Assembly: GCA_000752215.1 (NCBI GenBank)
Contig: CCFG01000010.1
Coordinates: forward strand, 271,075-335,074
Direction: 5' to 3'
Length of the DNA: 64,000 nucleotides
Source: a bacterium MS4
GTDB lineage: Bacteria > Bacillota > Clostridia > Oscillospirales > Acutalibacteraceae
Part shown: one piece after another, positions 42,479 to 51,493 of the stretch
Layout of the letters: each line of letters starts with the position of its first letter
Position numbering within the stretch: the stretch's first letter is position 1
The notes under the pieces: model-generated
The model's database searches: none
What the model saw: the letters and a program-made list of their open reading frames with translations, nothing else
Told to the model about the DNA's origin: nothing
Position numbers and translations under genes: made by a program

Positions 42479-43283
42479 CTTCGTCCACCCCCAAATAAGC
42501 CTCTACCACACGTGGGTTGTTCTGTATTTCGGCGGGTGTACCCTTGCCGATCGTCTGACCGAAGTCCAGCACATAAATCCGGTCGGATATCTCCATCACC
42601 AGATCCATATGGTGCTCAATCAGGAAAACCGTCAGGTTGAAATCCTGCTGAATCTGCTTGATAGAGGCGGTCAGGTCCTCGGTTTCCTGCGGATTCATCC
42701 CGGCTGCGGGTTCGTCGAGCAGAAGAAGCTCCGGCTTGGTGGCCAGCGCGCGCGCAATTTCAAGATGGCGCTGCTGTCCGTAGGGGAGGGAGCTTGCGAC
42801 GGCGTCTTTCACGTCGGCCAGCCCCATCCTTTCCAGAAGCTCTTCGCTTTCCTCGCGCATCCTTTTCTCGGCGCGGACTGCACCCGGAAGCCGCAGGGTT
42901 GCGCTGAAAAGATTGCTTTTCATGGAAAAGTGCTTCGCAATGATGATATTGTCAAATACGGACAAATCCTTAAACAGGCGGATATTCTGAAAGGTACGCG
43001 CCACTCCCTTGCGGGTGATTTTGTCCGGGCTCATACCCGTGATATCCTCGCCGTGCAGAAAGATTTTACCGCTGGAAGGAGTGTACACGCCGGTAATCAT
43101 GTTGAATGCGGTCGTTTTGCCCGCACCGTTCGGGCCGATCAGGGCCACGATCTGGTGTTCCCGGATCGTCAGGTGCAGATTGTCGACAGCGACGACGCCC
43201 CCGAACTGCATGGTCATATTCTCGGTTCTGAGTACGATGTTTTTATCGATTGTTTCATTGATGCTTTTGTTGTCCGGTGTCAT
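42465..43283 (-). CDS. livG: Branched-chain amino-acid ABC transporter ATPase LivG
   Basis: The 272-residue ATPase has Walker A GPNGAGKTT, the LivG signature LPYGQQRHLEIARALATKPELLLLDEPAAGMNPQE, and the long LivG-specific insertion. Unlike the paralogue at 8930, its signature and Walker B are canonical. It overlaps livM by four bases (ATGA). Confidence 0.96.
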   Translation of the reverse strand: MTPDNKSINETIDKNIVLRTENMTMQFGGVVAVDNLHLTIREHQIVALIGPNGAGKTTAFNMITGVYTPSSGKIFLHGEDITGMSPDKITRKGVARTFQNIRLFKDLSVFDNIIIAKHFSMKSNLFSATLRLPGAVRAEKRMREESEELLERMGLADVKDAVASSLPYGQQRHLEIARALATKPELLLLDEPAAGMNPQETEDLTASIKQIQQDFNLTVFLIEHHMDLVMEISDRIYVLDFGQTIGKGTPAEIQNNPRVVEAYLGVDEDAEN

Positions 43284-44371
43284 TTCGTGCTGCCCCCTTC
43301 TGTGCTTTTCGGGGATTTTTTAGACCTGTGCTTTTCGAAGAATTTAAAAATCCTGTCCCAGGTCAGTTCCGTTCTGCCCATTAAGCCCTTGCTGTAGAAC
43401 AGAACGATGATCATCAGCAGAAGGGAGAAGATCACCATGCTGAAGCCGGGGCGAAACAGCGAAACCTCGTAGCCGGCAACGGTCAGGGGCTCGTCGAAGG
43501 TGCGCAGGAGCTCCAGTCCGCAGGTTACGATAAACGACGCGATAACGGTGCCGCTGATGCTGCCCATGCCGCCCAGAACGATAATCAGCAGGAAGTTGTA
43601 GGTGAGCGTAAAATAGAACTGCTTGGGGTCCACCGTGCCGAGCAGGGAAGCGTAAAGGCCCCCGCCGACGCCGGCGAAAAAGCCGCCCACGACAAAGGAC
43701 AGGACCTTGTGTTTGAACAGGTTGATGCCCATTGCCTCGGCAGCGATATCGTCCTCGCGGATCGCCTTGAACGCGCGCCCGTAGCTGGAATTGATCAGCA
43801 GCGCAGTCAGAATCAGGATAATGATGGCGACGCCGAATGACCACCACATGTTGTTCGCGTTATCCGGAATTTTGTTGATTCCGAGCGCTCCGTTCGTTAT
43901 GCTCTGCAGGTTGGTGAGCAGGATGCGGATGATTTCCGAAAAGCCCAGCGTTGCGATCGCCAGATAGTCGCCGCGCAGCCGCAGCACCGGCGCGCCGATC
44001 AGAAAGGCCGCGGCTCCGGCGATCACGCCGCCCAGAAGCAGCGCCGGGACAAAGGGAAGATGAATCCCGGCAATGGCCGGATTCATGGGTTCCATATAAA
44101 AGATGGTGGAGCGCATATCCAGCGGAAGCGTGAAAATCGCCACCGTATACGCGCCGATCGCCATGAAACCGGCCTGGCCGAGAGAGAACAGGCCGGTAAA
44201 GCCGTTAATCAGATTCATGGAAAGGCCGATAATGGTGTAAATTGCGCACAGATTCAGAATTCTGACGATGTACGCGTCCAGATAGTTGTTCGCGAAATAA
44301 ATCAGTGCCAGTACAATGACCGCAAGAATCGCGGTGCAGATGATGTTGCGCTTTTTCGTATCTTTCATCAT
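43280..44371 (-). CDS. livM: Branched-chain amino-acid ABC transporter permease LivM
   Basis: The 363-residue membrane protein has the GLSMNLINGFTGLFSLGQAGFMAIGAYT segment, SSYGRAFKAIREDDIAAEAMGIN loop and GGMGSISGTV end typical of LivM. It is one of two channel subunits. One base separates it from livH. Confidence 0.95.
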   Translation of the reverse strand: MMKDTKKRNIICTAILAVIVLALIYFANNYLDAYIVRILNLCAIYTIIGLSMNLINGFTGLFSLGQAGFMAIGAYTVAIFTLPLDMRSTIFYMEPMNPAIAGIHLPFVPALLLGGVIAGAAAFLIGAPVLRLRGDYLAIATLGFSEIIRILLTNLQSITNGALGINKIPDNANNMWWSFGVAIIILILTALLINSSYGRAFKAIREDDIAAEAMGINLFKHKVLSFVVGGFFAGVGGGLYASLLGTVDPKQFYFTLTYNFLLIIVLGGMGSISGTVIASFIVTCGLELLRTFDEPLTVAGYEVSLFRPGFSMVIFSLLLMIIVLFYSKGLMGRTELTWDRIFKFFEKHRSKKSPKSTEGGSTK

Positions 44372-44372
44372 A

Positions 44373-45266
44373 TCACACCTTCTCCGTTGTCTTTTCCCCG
44401 ATCAGTCCCGTCGGTTTTACCAGCAGGATTAAAATCAGGAGGATGAAGGCGAATGCATCACGGTAACCGGTCAGCGGCTGGAAGAACGCAACCAGCATAA
44501 CCTCAATCAGGCCGAGAATAAAGCCGCCCAGAACAGCACCCTTAATGTTGCCGATCCCGCCGATGACTGCGGCGATAAAGCATTTCAGTCCGGGCATAAC
44601 CCCCATCAGGGGAGACACCTGCGGGTATTTCATTCCCCACAGAATCACGCCGACAGCGGCCAGGCCGGAGCCGATGCCAAAGGTTGCGGCGATTACCAGA
44701 TTGATGTTGATTCCCATTACGCGCGCGATTTCATAGTCCTTTGAAACGGCACGCATCGCCATGCCGAGCTTGGTTTTGTTGGTGATGAACAGAAGAATCG
44801 ACATGCACACAACCAGAACAAGCGGCACAACCAGCGCGACCTTCTGAAGGGAGACCGTTCCAAGCGAGACGGTGGACATCAATCCCAGAAAATCCGGAAA
44901 AGCCTTTGGTTTTCCGCTGAAAATATAGGTGGCAAGATTCTCAAGAAGGAAGGAAACGCCGATTGCCGAAACAAGGACGGAGTCCTTCGGCGCGTCGCGC
45001 AGCGGGCGGTAAGCCACTCTTTCGATCAGCATACCCAGCCCGGCGGTCAGCACGACGACAAAAATACACGCGAAATACCACGGCAGGTGAAAGGCCGCAA
45101 CACCAAAAAAGGTAAAGTAGGCCGCCATCATGAAAATATCACCGTGGGCAAAGTTAATGAGGCGCAGAATTCCGTAAACCATTGTATAGCCAACGGCTAT
45201 CAGGGCGTACAGGCTTCCCACCGCAATTCCGTTTGCCAGATTTTGTAAAAACAGTTCCAGTGTCAT
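44373..45266 (-). CDS. livH: Branched-chain amino-acid ABC transporter permease LivH
   Basis: The 297-residue membrane protein has the LivH start (NGIAVGSLYALIAVGYTMVYGILRLINFAHGD) and GGIGNIKGAVLGG near the C terminus. It is encoded 29 bases downstream of the binding protein gene on the minus strand. Confidence 0.95.
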   Translation of the reverse strand: MTLELFLQNLANGIAVGSLYALIAVGYTMVYGILRLINFAHGDIFMMAAYFTFFGVAAFHLPWYFACIFVVVLTAGLGMLIERVAYRPLRDAPKDSVLVSAIGVSFLLENLATYIFSGKPKAFPDFLGLMSTVSLGTVSLQKVALVVPLVLVVCMSILLFITNKTKLGMAMRAVSKDYEIARVMGININLVIAATFGIGSGLAAVGVILWGMKYPQVSPLMGVMPGLKCFIAAVIGGIGNIKGAVLGGFILGLIEVMLVAFFQPLTGYRDAFAFILLILILLVKPTGLIGEKTTEKV

Positions 45267-45295
45267 AGCACAACATCCCTATATCAAATTATTCG

Positions 45296-46468
45296 TTATT
45301 TTGAGATAGTAACCGTATCCTTGTAAGTGAATTTTCCGTTTTTCACTTCTTTGATGATGGCGGAATCTTTGTCGGGATCTCCGTCCTCGTTAAAGGTCAG
45401 CTTTCCTGTTGCGCCCTCTACATCCTTTGTCTTTGCCAAAGCGTCGCGGATAGCGGTGGAATCGGAGGAATTGGCGGCCTCAATCGCCTTGATGATGACG
45501 AGGTAAGCGTCGTAGCCCAGCGCGCTGACTGCGGCCATGTTCTTGTCGGGGTATTCCTTCTTATAGGCTTCGACAAATTTCTTGCCCTCTTCCGTTACAG
45601 GAGCGGAATCGTCGAAGAAAGTGGAAATGGTGGCGCCCTCTACGTCGGTGCCGCCTACGGAGGTGAATTCGTCAATATCCCATGTGTCACCGCCGAGGAA
45701 CGGGACGGTGATGCCCAGCTGACGGGCCTGCTTCATGACCAGCGCGGATTCCGTAAAGTTGCCGGGAGCAAAGATCACGTCCGGATTGGCGGCTTTTACG
45801 GTGGAAAGCTGCGCGCCGAATTCCTGATCGTTGGTGTTGTAGTTAACGGTCGTTACAACAGAATTAGGGTCACCGGTCAGTTTGATAAACGCCTCTTTGA
45901 AATATGTAGCCAGACCGACCGCGTAGTCGTTGGAAACCTCCTGAACGATGGCGGCCTTTTTCGCGCCGCTCTTAAAGGCGTAGTTCGCCATGACGGTTCC
46001 CTGGAACGGATCAAGGTAGCAGACGCGGAAATAATAGTCGTTTCCTTTTGTCACCAGCGGGTTTGTGCAGGAAGCGCCCACCGCGGGAACCTTGTTTTTC
46101 TTTACCAGATCGCCGGCAGCCATGGAAAAGCTGGAACCCCAGGAGCCGATAATGGCGGAAACCTTGTCTTTTTCAATCAGACGGGCAACAGCCGTGGTGG
46201 CCTGAGCCTTGTCGGACTTGTTGTCCGCAACAACAATTTCCACTTTTTTGCCGAGAACTTCGGGATAGAGCTTGTTGGCGATTTTTATGCCTTCGACTTC
46301 GGCCTCGCCGCCTGCGGCGTTTGCACCCGTCAAAGGTTCAAATACACCGATTTTGATGGTGTCGCTGCCGGTTGCCGCGGAGCCGGACGCGGTATCCACT
46401 TTTTTACATCCTGAAAATGCTGTTGCTGTCATTATCAATGCCAAGAGCAGTGCTGCAATTCTCTTCAT
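45296..46468 (-). CDS. livK: Branched-chain amino-acid-type substrate-binding lipoprotein LivK
   Basis: The 390-residue protein has a lipoprotein signal with lipobox AFSGC (Cys21), then a Leu/Ile/Val-binding fold starting IKIGVFEPLTGANAAGGEAEVEGIK. It captures the amino acid outside the cell for LivHMGF. It is the promoter-proximal gene, with a promoter at 46550-46578 and AGGAGGC before the ATG. Confidence 0.94.
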   Translation of the reverse strand: MKRIAALLLALIMTATAFSGCKKVDTASGSAATGSDTIKIGVFEPLTGANAAGGEAEVEGIKIANKLYPEVLGKKVEIVVADNKSDKAQATTAVARLIEKDKVSAIIGSWGSSFSMAAGDLVKKNKVPAVGASCTNPLVTKGNDYYFRVCYLDPFQGTVMANYAFKSGAKKAAIVQEVSNDYAVGLATYFKEAFIKLTGDPNSVVTTVNYNTNDQEFGAQLSTVKAANPDVIFAPGNFTESALVMKQARQLGITVPFLGGDTWDIDEFTSVGGTDVEGATISTFFDDSAPVTEEGKKFVEAYKKEYPDKNMAAVSALGYDAYLVIIKAIEAANSSDSTAIRDALAKTKDVEGATGKLTFNEDGDPDKDSAIIKEVKNGKFTYKDTVTISK

Positions 46469-46549
46469 GTTAAGTTGCCTCCTCAGTCAATTCAATTTAT
46501 TTTTGCGGCCCATCCGGGACGCCTGTGAACGTTGTGTAAACTTTTTATG

Positions 46550-46578
46550 ATTATATCATGCTAATATATAGAATTCAA
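46550..46578 (-). promoter_or_regulatory. Promoter of the livKHMGF operon
   Basis: On the minus strand, TTGAAT (plus 46573-46578) and TATAAT (plus 46550-46555) are separated by 17 bases. It lies about 85 bases ahead of livK. Confidence 0.7.
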
Positions 46579-46964
46579 GCAAAATGAATTTTTCGTTTTA
46601 CCATCCGGCATTTTTTGCGGTACCATTTGCTCATTTCCGTTTAATGGGACAGCGTGATGAATATCACTAACCGTAAAAGTGTAAATTGATTGATATAATG
46701 TACGCATTATCATTCTTCCGGGTGCAGTTTTTTTACGATTTTTTAAGAAATCTGTCCGATGTCCAAACGGGGGTCATGTGAAATATTTCTGTATGGTTCC
46801 TGCAAAATCATCATAAAATCCCGAATTTATACATTTTATTACAAAAAAGTTAAAAATTTTGCAAATAATACTGGAAAAATTTGAAAAAATAGATTATTAT
46901 TAAAGAAAGTGGTGGAATATATTTTTTTATATCATGATAATACTACGTTTGTGGAGGCAGGACG
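46579..46964. other. AT-rich divergent intergenic region
   Basis: No gene is visible. It holds the start region of the bactofilin gene, whose promoter I cannot pin down: several AT-rich -10-like boxes occur between 46880 and 46945. Confidence 0.5.
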
Positions 46965-47750
46965 ATGGAAGCAGTCAGAAAAAACGATAATAGCAGGTTT
47001 ATCAGTATTTTGAAAAGAATCTGGGACGGCCCGGATTATGAAGAAGCGGAAGAGGTTTCTTCCATGCAGTTTGGCAAATCCAAAATGGTAGAATATACCC
47101 GTGAAGAAAATGTCGAGGAATTCAAGCTCGAAGTAAAAGAAGATGAGCCGGAGGACCTGCAGTTCAGCGCGCCCAAACCGATTGAAACGGGCAGACCCGA
47201 ATTCCAGTCGCTGAAACCGGATTTTCAGCCCCAGAAGCCGTATGAACTTCCTACCGCCAATGATTTCAATTCATCCAAGGAGACCACGGTGATATCAAAG
47301 GGTACCGTCATTACCGGCGATATCAAATCCGAGGGCAATCTTGAGATTTACGGAACGGTCACAGGCGGAATTACGACCACCGGCAATATCAAGGTCAACG
47401 GAAAGCAGGTCGGCGACATTCAGGGCTCCAGCATTACGCTTTCGGCCTGTACGGTCCGCGGCAATGTCACCGCCACCGAGGATATGAACATAGACAGCGA
47501 TTCCGTTGTCATCGGCGATATCAAAACCAAAAACCTGACGATCAACGGCAGGCTTCAGGGCAATATTCAGGCCAAGAGCAGCATTGTCTGTCAGAGCAAC
47601 GCAATTGTGATCGGCGATCTGAAAGCCGGCACGGTTACGGTGAACAACGGCGCGAAGCTTCAGGGAAAGCTGGAAATTTTCAGCGGCCAGCTGGGGGATA
47701 TCAGGATTCAGGACGACGACAGGCCCGTTCGCCCCGCTCCCGCCGAATAA
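46965..47750 (+). CDS. Bactofilin-family polymer-forming cytoskeletal protein
   Basis: The 261-residue protein has an acidic, disordered N-terminal ~105 residues and a bactofilin beta-helix (~108-250) built from repeats such as GTVITGDIKSEGNLEIYGTVTGGI and GNVTATEDMNIDSDSVVIGDI. Bactofilins polymerise without nucleotide and scaffold wall enzymes or chromosome-positioning proteins. The long N-terminal tail probably gives partner or membrane contacts. The gene is monocistronic, with GGAGG before the ATG. Confidence 0.9.
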   Translation: MEAVRKNDNSRFISILKRIWDGPDYEEAEEVSSMQFGKSKMVEYTREENVEEFKLEVKEDEPEDLQFSAPKPIETGRPEFQSLKPDFQPQKPYELPTANDFNSSKETTVISKGTVITGDIKSEGNLEIYGTVTGGITTTGNIKVNGKQVGDIQGSSITLSACTVRGNVTATEDMNIDSDSVVIGDIKTKNLTINGRLQGNIQAKSSIVCQSNAIVIGDLKAGTVTVNNGAKLQGKLEIFSGQLGDIRIQDDDRPVRPAPAE

Positions 47751-47769
47751 TGAAGCAATAAGAAATAGA

Positions 47770-47803
47770 AACAGAGACGGAAATTTCCGTCTCTGTTTTT
47801 TTT
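47770..47803 (+). terminator. Terminator of the bactofilin gene
   Basis: AACAGAGACGGAAA pairs with TTTCCGTCTCTGTT, followed by a T-run. Confidence 0.9.
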
Positions 47804-47821
47804 ATCCTTTCAGAGGTAAAC

Positions 47822-47850
47822 AAAAGAGCGGACGCATAAGCGTCCGCTCT
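47822..47850 (-). terminator. Terminator of the rpsF-ssb-rpsR operon
   Basis: AGAGCGGACGC pairs perfectly with GCGTCCGCTCT. The minus strand continues TTTTGTTTACC. Confidence 0.88.
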
Positions 47851-47876
47851 GAAAATTCAATTTGCAGCCAGCGGAA

Positions 47877-48140
47877 TCAATCGCTGCTGAAGGGAAGCAG
47901 TGCAAGATGACGCGCGCGTTTAATAGCGATGGTCAGCTCACGCTGGTGATGCGCACAGGTGCCGGTTACTCTGCGGGGCAGAATCTTGGCTCTCTCAGAA
48001 ATAAAGCGGCGAAGCTTTGCAACATCCTTGTAATCGATGGATTCCACTCTGTCGACGCAGAAGCCGCAGACCTTCTTGCGGGTCTTGCGTCCGCCGGGGC
48101 GGCGGTCCTGTCTGTCGTTTCTGTCGTTTCTATCAGCCAT
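47877..48140 (-). CDS. rpsR: 30S ribosomal protein S18
   Basis: The 87-residue protein has CGFC and [49 protein letters not shown], the S18 signature. The N-terminal Cys/His pattern is of the zinc-retaining type. It sits on the 30S platform beside S6 and is the last gene of the conserved rpsF-ssb-rpsR operon. Confidence 0.98.
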   Translation of the reverse strand: MADRNDRNDRQDRRPGGRKTRKKVCGFCVDRVESIDYKDVAKLRRFISERAKILPRRVTGTCAHHQRELTIAIKRARHLALLPFSSD

Positions 48141-48184
48141 GGCAATAAGCCTCCTTTTCTCATCAGTATTGCAGAAGGGAATGC

Positions 48185-48640
48185 TTAGAACGGCAGATCG
48201 TCGTCTAAAGGCATCTCCTCAAAATCGCCGGTGTCGCCGCTTGTGTAAGCGGGGACCGGCTGCTCAGCGGTAATATCCGTTTTTGAATGATAATTGCTGC
48301 CCTGCGCTCCTGCGCTGTCGCGTTTTGACTCTGCAAAATGCACATTGTCAGCAACGACTTCAAACGCTTTGCGCTTGTTTCCGTCCTTATCAGTATAGGT
48401 ACGTGTCTGGATAGAACCCTGTACCGCAACCAGCTGGCCTTTGTGGAAATATCTGCACACAAAATCCGCCGTGCTGCGCCACGCAACAATATCAATAAAA
48501 TCAGCCTGACGGTCCGCTCCCGATTTCACGTAGGAACGGTCCACGGCAATTGTAAAGCTTGTTACGGAAACATCGTTCGGCGTATGCCTAAGTTCAGGGT
48601 CGGCAACAAGTCTGCCCATTAAAACAGCGACATTGAGCAT
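48185..48640 (-). CDS. ssb: Single-stranded DNA-binding protein
   Basis: The 151-residue protein has an OB-fold (residues 1-105, [29 protein letters not shown]), a short disordered linker and the acidic tail [13 protein letters not shown] that recruits repair and replication partners. It is between rpsF and rpsR as in most Firmicutes. Confidence 0.97.
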   Translation of the reverse strand: MLNVAVLMGRLVADPELRHTPNDVSVTSFTIAVDRSYVKSGADRQADFIDIVAWRSTADFVCRYFHKGQLVAVQGSIQTRTYTDKDGNKRKAFEVVADNVHFAESKRDSAGAQGSNYHSKTDITAEQPVPAYTSGDTGDFEEMPLDDDLPF

Positions 48641-48645
48641 TCAAA

Positions 48646-48954
48646 TCACTCTTCCTTCTTAGCTTCTTTCTTTATGATGAGAGAACGAAGGACACCGTCG
48701 GTAATCTTGTAAATTCTGTCGAGCTCAGCCGTAAATTCGGGAGCGCTTGTGAAGTTCACTAAGGTGTAGTAGCCTTCTTCCTGCTTCATGATCGGGTACG
48801 CAAGTCTGCGTTTTCCCCACTCATCAATGCTGTCGATGGTACCGTTTGCCTCGATCAAATCCTTGAACTTCTGAACCAGAGCGGCAATCGCGTCCTCACC
48901 GAGTTTTGTGGAAAGGATAAATACGGTTTCATAGGAATTCTTTACATCTGACAT
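48646..48954 (-). CDS. rpsF: 30S ribosomal protein S6
   Basis: The 102-residue protein has YETVFILSTKLGEDAIAALV and DEWGKRRLAYPIMKQEEGYYTLVNF, the S6 ferredoxin-like fold. The start at 48954 follows GGAGGTGC; a longer frame reaches into the leader and is rejected. It partners S18 and probably regulates its own operon through the 5' leader. Confidence 0.97.
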   Translation of the reverse strand: MSDVKNSYETVFILSTKLGEDAIAALVQKFKDLIEANGTIDSIDEWGKRRLAYPIMKQEEGYYTLVNFTSAPEFTAELDRIYKITDGVLRSLIIKKEAKKEE

Positions 48955-49037
48955 TATTTGCACCTCCTTTTGGACTTTGGCCCCGAAATAAATCCGGAGC
49001 AAGGATAGTAAGCCGAAAACTGCGGCTTAACAGAGTA
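48955..49037 (-). promoter_or_regulatory. 5' leader of rpsF, candidate S6:S18 autoregulatory RNA
   Basis: The leader holds two short hairpins (AAGCCG/CGGCTT and GCTCCG/CGGGGC) before the ribosome binding site. Leaders of rpsF operons often carry an S6:S18-binding structure with an exposed CCG; one is possible here, but I cannot verify the fold. Confidence 0.3.
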
Positions 49038-49066
49038 ATTATATCAGCACGGCATTATGAAGTCAA
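49038..49066 (-). promoter_or_regulatory. Promoter of the rpsF operon
   Basis: On the minus strand, TTGACT (plus 49061-49066) and TATAAT (plus 49038-49043) have a 17-base spacer. Confidence 0.8.
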
Positions 49067-49074
49067 GATAAAAA

Positions 49075-49950
49075 TTACAGTGTTTTGCAAAGCTCCTTCA
49101 GGTACGCCCTGAACTGAGGCCCAATATCCGGATGTTTCAGCGCAACCTCCACTTGTGCCTGCATGATGCCCAGCTTGTTTCCCATGTCGTAGCGTTTTCC
49201 GGTAAAGTCCACCGCGACCATGCCCACGGAGCGGGCCAGAGCGCACATGGCGTCGGTCAGCTGGATTTCCCCGCCGGCGCCCGGCTGGGTCCGATCCAGA
49301 ATATCAAAGATATCCGGCGTCAGAACGCATCTGCCCAGAATGGAATACAGGGACATGATTTTGTCCGGGGACGGCTTTTCAATCATATCCGTACAGCTGA
49401 AGTAATTGTCGTGGATCGGCTCCACCTTCAGGGAGCTGTATTTGGTGATTGCTTCGGCAGTCACCTGGTTCACGCCCAGAACACCCTTGCCGAACTCGTC
49501 GTAAGCCCGGATCAGCTGGCCGCAGGCAGGGTCCTCGCCGATGATGACGTCGTCGCCGTACAGGACCGCGAACGGCTCGTTGCCGACGAAGGAGCGGGCG
49601 CAGTTCACCGCGTGGCCAAGGCCCTTGGTTTCCTTCTGACGGACAAAGTAAATGTTCGCCTCATGGGAAAGGTCAATAATTTCCTTTAAAATCTTTTCCT
49701 TATCCGGGCCGCCGCTGGTCAGCTTGGCCTCCAGCTCCGGCACACGGTCAAAGTGGTCCTCAATCAATCCTTTGCCGCGGTTGGTGATAATCAGAATATC
49801 CGTGATACCGGAACGGACGGCTTCCTCCACAATATACTGGATGGCGGGCTTGTCCACAATCGGCAGCATTTCCTTCGGCATGGATTTGGTTGCCGGCAGC
49901 ACGCGGGTTCCCAGCCCGGCGGCCGGAATGACAGCTTTTGTTACTTTCAT
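49075..49950 (-). CDS. galU: UTP--glucose-1-phosphate uridylyltransferase
   Basis: The 291-residue protein has the nucleotidyltransferase signature AAGLGTRVLPATKSMPKEMLPIVDKPAIQYIVEEA and DDVIIGEDPA, matching GalU/GtaB. It makes UDP-glucose for wall glycopolymers and glycolipids. It is 18 bases downstream of the zinc-ribbon membrane protein gene on the same strand, so they may be co-transcribed. AGGAGTG precedes the ATG. Confidence 0.96.
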   Translation of the reverse strand: MKVTKAVIPAAGLGTRVLPATKSMPKEMLPIVDKPAIQYIVEEAVRSGITDILIITNRGKGLIEDHFDRVPELEAKLTSGGPDKEKILKEIIDLSHEANIYFVRQKETKGLGHAVNCARSFVGNEPFAVLYGDDVIIGEDPACGQLIRAYDEFGKGVLGVNQVTAEAITKYSSLKVEPIHDNYFSCTDMIEKPSPDKIMSLYSILGRCVLTPDIFDILDRTQPGAGGEIQLTDAMCALARSVGMVAVDFTGKRYDMGNKLGIMQAQVEVALKHPDIGPQFRAYLKELCKTL

Positions 49951-49967
49951 TTTTACACTCCTAATAT

Positions 49968-51047
49968 CTAGAATATTTGGGGCAGATAAAACACAATCAT
50001 ATAACAGATCAGAAGGCCGATTGCCAGAGAAGTGTTCACGCCGCCCTGCTCCTGCAGCTGAATCGCGGCAAGGGTCGCCTCCGGCGTATGATGATGGATC
50101 TGCTCGATCTTATCGATGCAGTGATTCAAATACCACTTGTTTCCGTTAAATCCCACCACCAGCATGAGGATGATCTGGACCAGCGCAATGATGGTCGGCA
50201 CACAGAACAGAAGAATCTGCTGGACCGGCTGCTGTGCAAGCTGTTCCGACACCTGCAGCAGCTGGGAATAGGTGGGGGAAACCGTATCGATGGAAATCCC
50301 CTGCTGCTGCATCAGGGATTCCAGCAGCGGCATGGAAAAATTAAGGGACACATAGGTGGAGATCAGATACAGGACGGTCATGACCGCGGTAATCACGGAA
50401 CCGATTTTGTACTGTTTGCGGTACAGCATCCAGCCGCCCGAAAACAGGAACGCGCTGAAGTTGAAACGGTTTCTGTGAAAACGCTTGAGATTGAGGAATA
50501 CCGGCAGATAATACTGGGTATTGCCCTGTACCAGCTTGGCGAGGTCTCCCGCCGGGACGCTGCCGATCGGCTCGTTGGGGTTCACGCCGCCCATCGGGTC
50601 AAAGATAAACGGTATCGGTTGGCCCGGCTGACCTGGCTGGCCCGACGGAAAGGGGCCGCCCGCCTGGGGAAAGCCGTTCTGAGGGAACCCGTTCTGAGGA
50701 AAGCCGCCGCTTTTGGGGAAACCGGCGACATCCTGCTGGTTCATGGTCAGCGACTGGCCGCAGTGGTCACAGAACATCGCGTTTTGTGAATTCAGACTGC
50801 CGCAGCGCGGACAGCGTTTGGTTCTGTTTTCCGCCCCGTTTGCCGCCGTGTCGGCGGACTTGGTTTCCTTCTGCGGGGGAGTCCACGCGGCAGGGGTGCC
50901 GTGTTTGTCCGCAAAAACGCATTTGCCCGCCTGCGCGTAGCACTCGCGGTGATACGGCGCGCCGCATTCAGGGCAGACGACGATATCGTCGTCCCGTGCA
51001 AAAGGTTTTCCGCAGACAGGGCAGTTTAAACCTGTATAGTCAATCAT
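49968..51047 (-). CDS. Zinc-ribbon/RING-like membrane protein (DUF2628-like)
   Basis: The 359-residue protein begins with a RING-like zinc cluster (CPVCGKPF...CPECGAPYHRECY), then a second zinc ribbon (CPRCGS...CDHCGQS), a Gly/Pro-rich low-complexity linker with repeats of FPQNG, and a DUF2628-like region with FSAFLFSGGWMLYRKQYKIG and four membrane helices. Similar proteins are common in Oscillospiraceae and have no known function. It is upstream of galU. Confidence 0.8.
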   Translation of the reverse strand: MIDYTGLNCPVCGKPFARDDDIVVCPECGAPYHRECYAQAGKCVFADKHGTPAAWTPPQKETKSADTAANGAENRTKRCPRCGSLNSQNAMFCDHCGQSLTMNQQDVAGFPKSGGFPQNGFPQNGFPQAGGPFPSGQPGQPGQPIPFIFDPMGGVNPNEPIGSVPAGDLAKLVQGNTQYYLPVFLNLKRFHRNRFNFSAFLFSGGWMLYRKQYKIGSVITAVMTVLYLISTYVSLNFSMPLLESLMQQQGISIDTVSPTYSQLLQVSEQLAQQPVQQILLFCVPTIIALVQIILMLVVGFNGNKWYLNHCIDKIEQIHHHTPEATLAAIQLQEQGGVNTSLAIGLLICYMIVFYLPQIF

Positions 51048-51493
51048 AGTTTATCCTCCCATAATGTAGATATCAATTACAGCGCTTCCAGTTAATTCTG
51101 CAACAAGGTTGTGTTCTTCCCCCGCCGAAGGCGGGGGAAGAACGTGTTTTGTCTCACAAACTGAAATGGATTTGCTATAGATATCAATCTTATTATATTA
51201 ACCTATTGTATATAATTTCAAAAGAAACTTCAATAATATATTCAATAAGTTTTCACCTAATTCATAATTGACCGCGCGTCAGGCTTACGTCCGGCGCGGT
51301 GTGCGGGGCCTTTGTTCCGTAATTTCATCTTTACATTATACACGGAATAATTTATAATTAATAACAATCATTGCATTTTCTACGGAAAGACCCGACTGTG
51401 TTTCCCTTCCGGTTCCGTCGGAGGGAACACGGATTTACGCGATAAGCGGATTAAAAATCCTGTAATGGAATAATTTATTTGAAGGATGATAGT
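51048..51493. other. Intergenic region with hairpin and short direct repeat
   Basis: TAGATATCAAT occurs at 51067-51077 and 51178-51188. Between them, GTTCTTCCCCCGCC and its exact complement form a 14-bp stem with a GAA loop (51113-51143). I see no gene. The rest is AT-rich. Confidence 0.6.
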
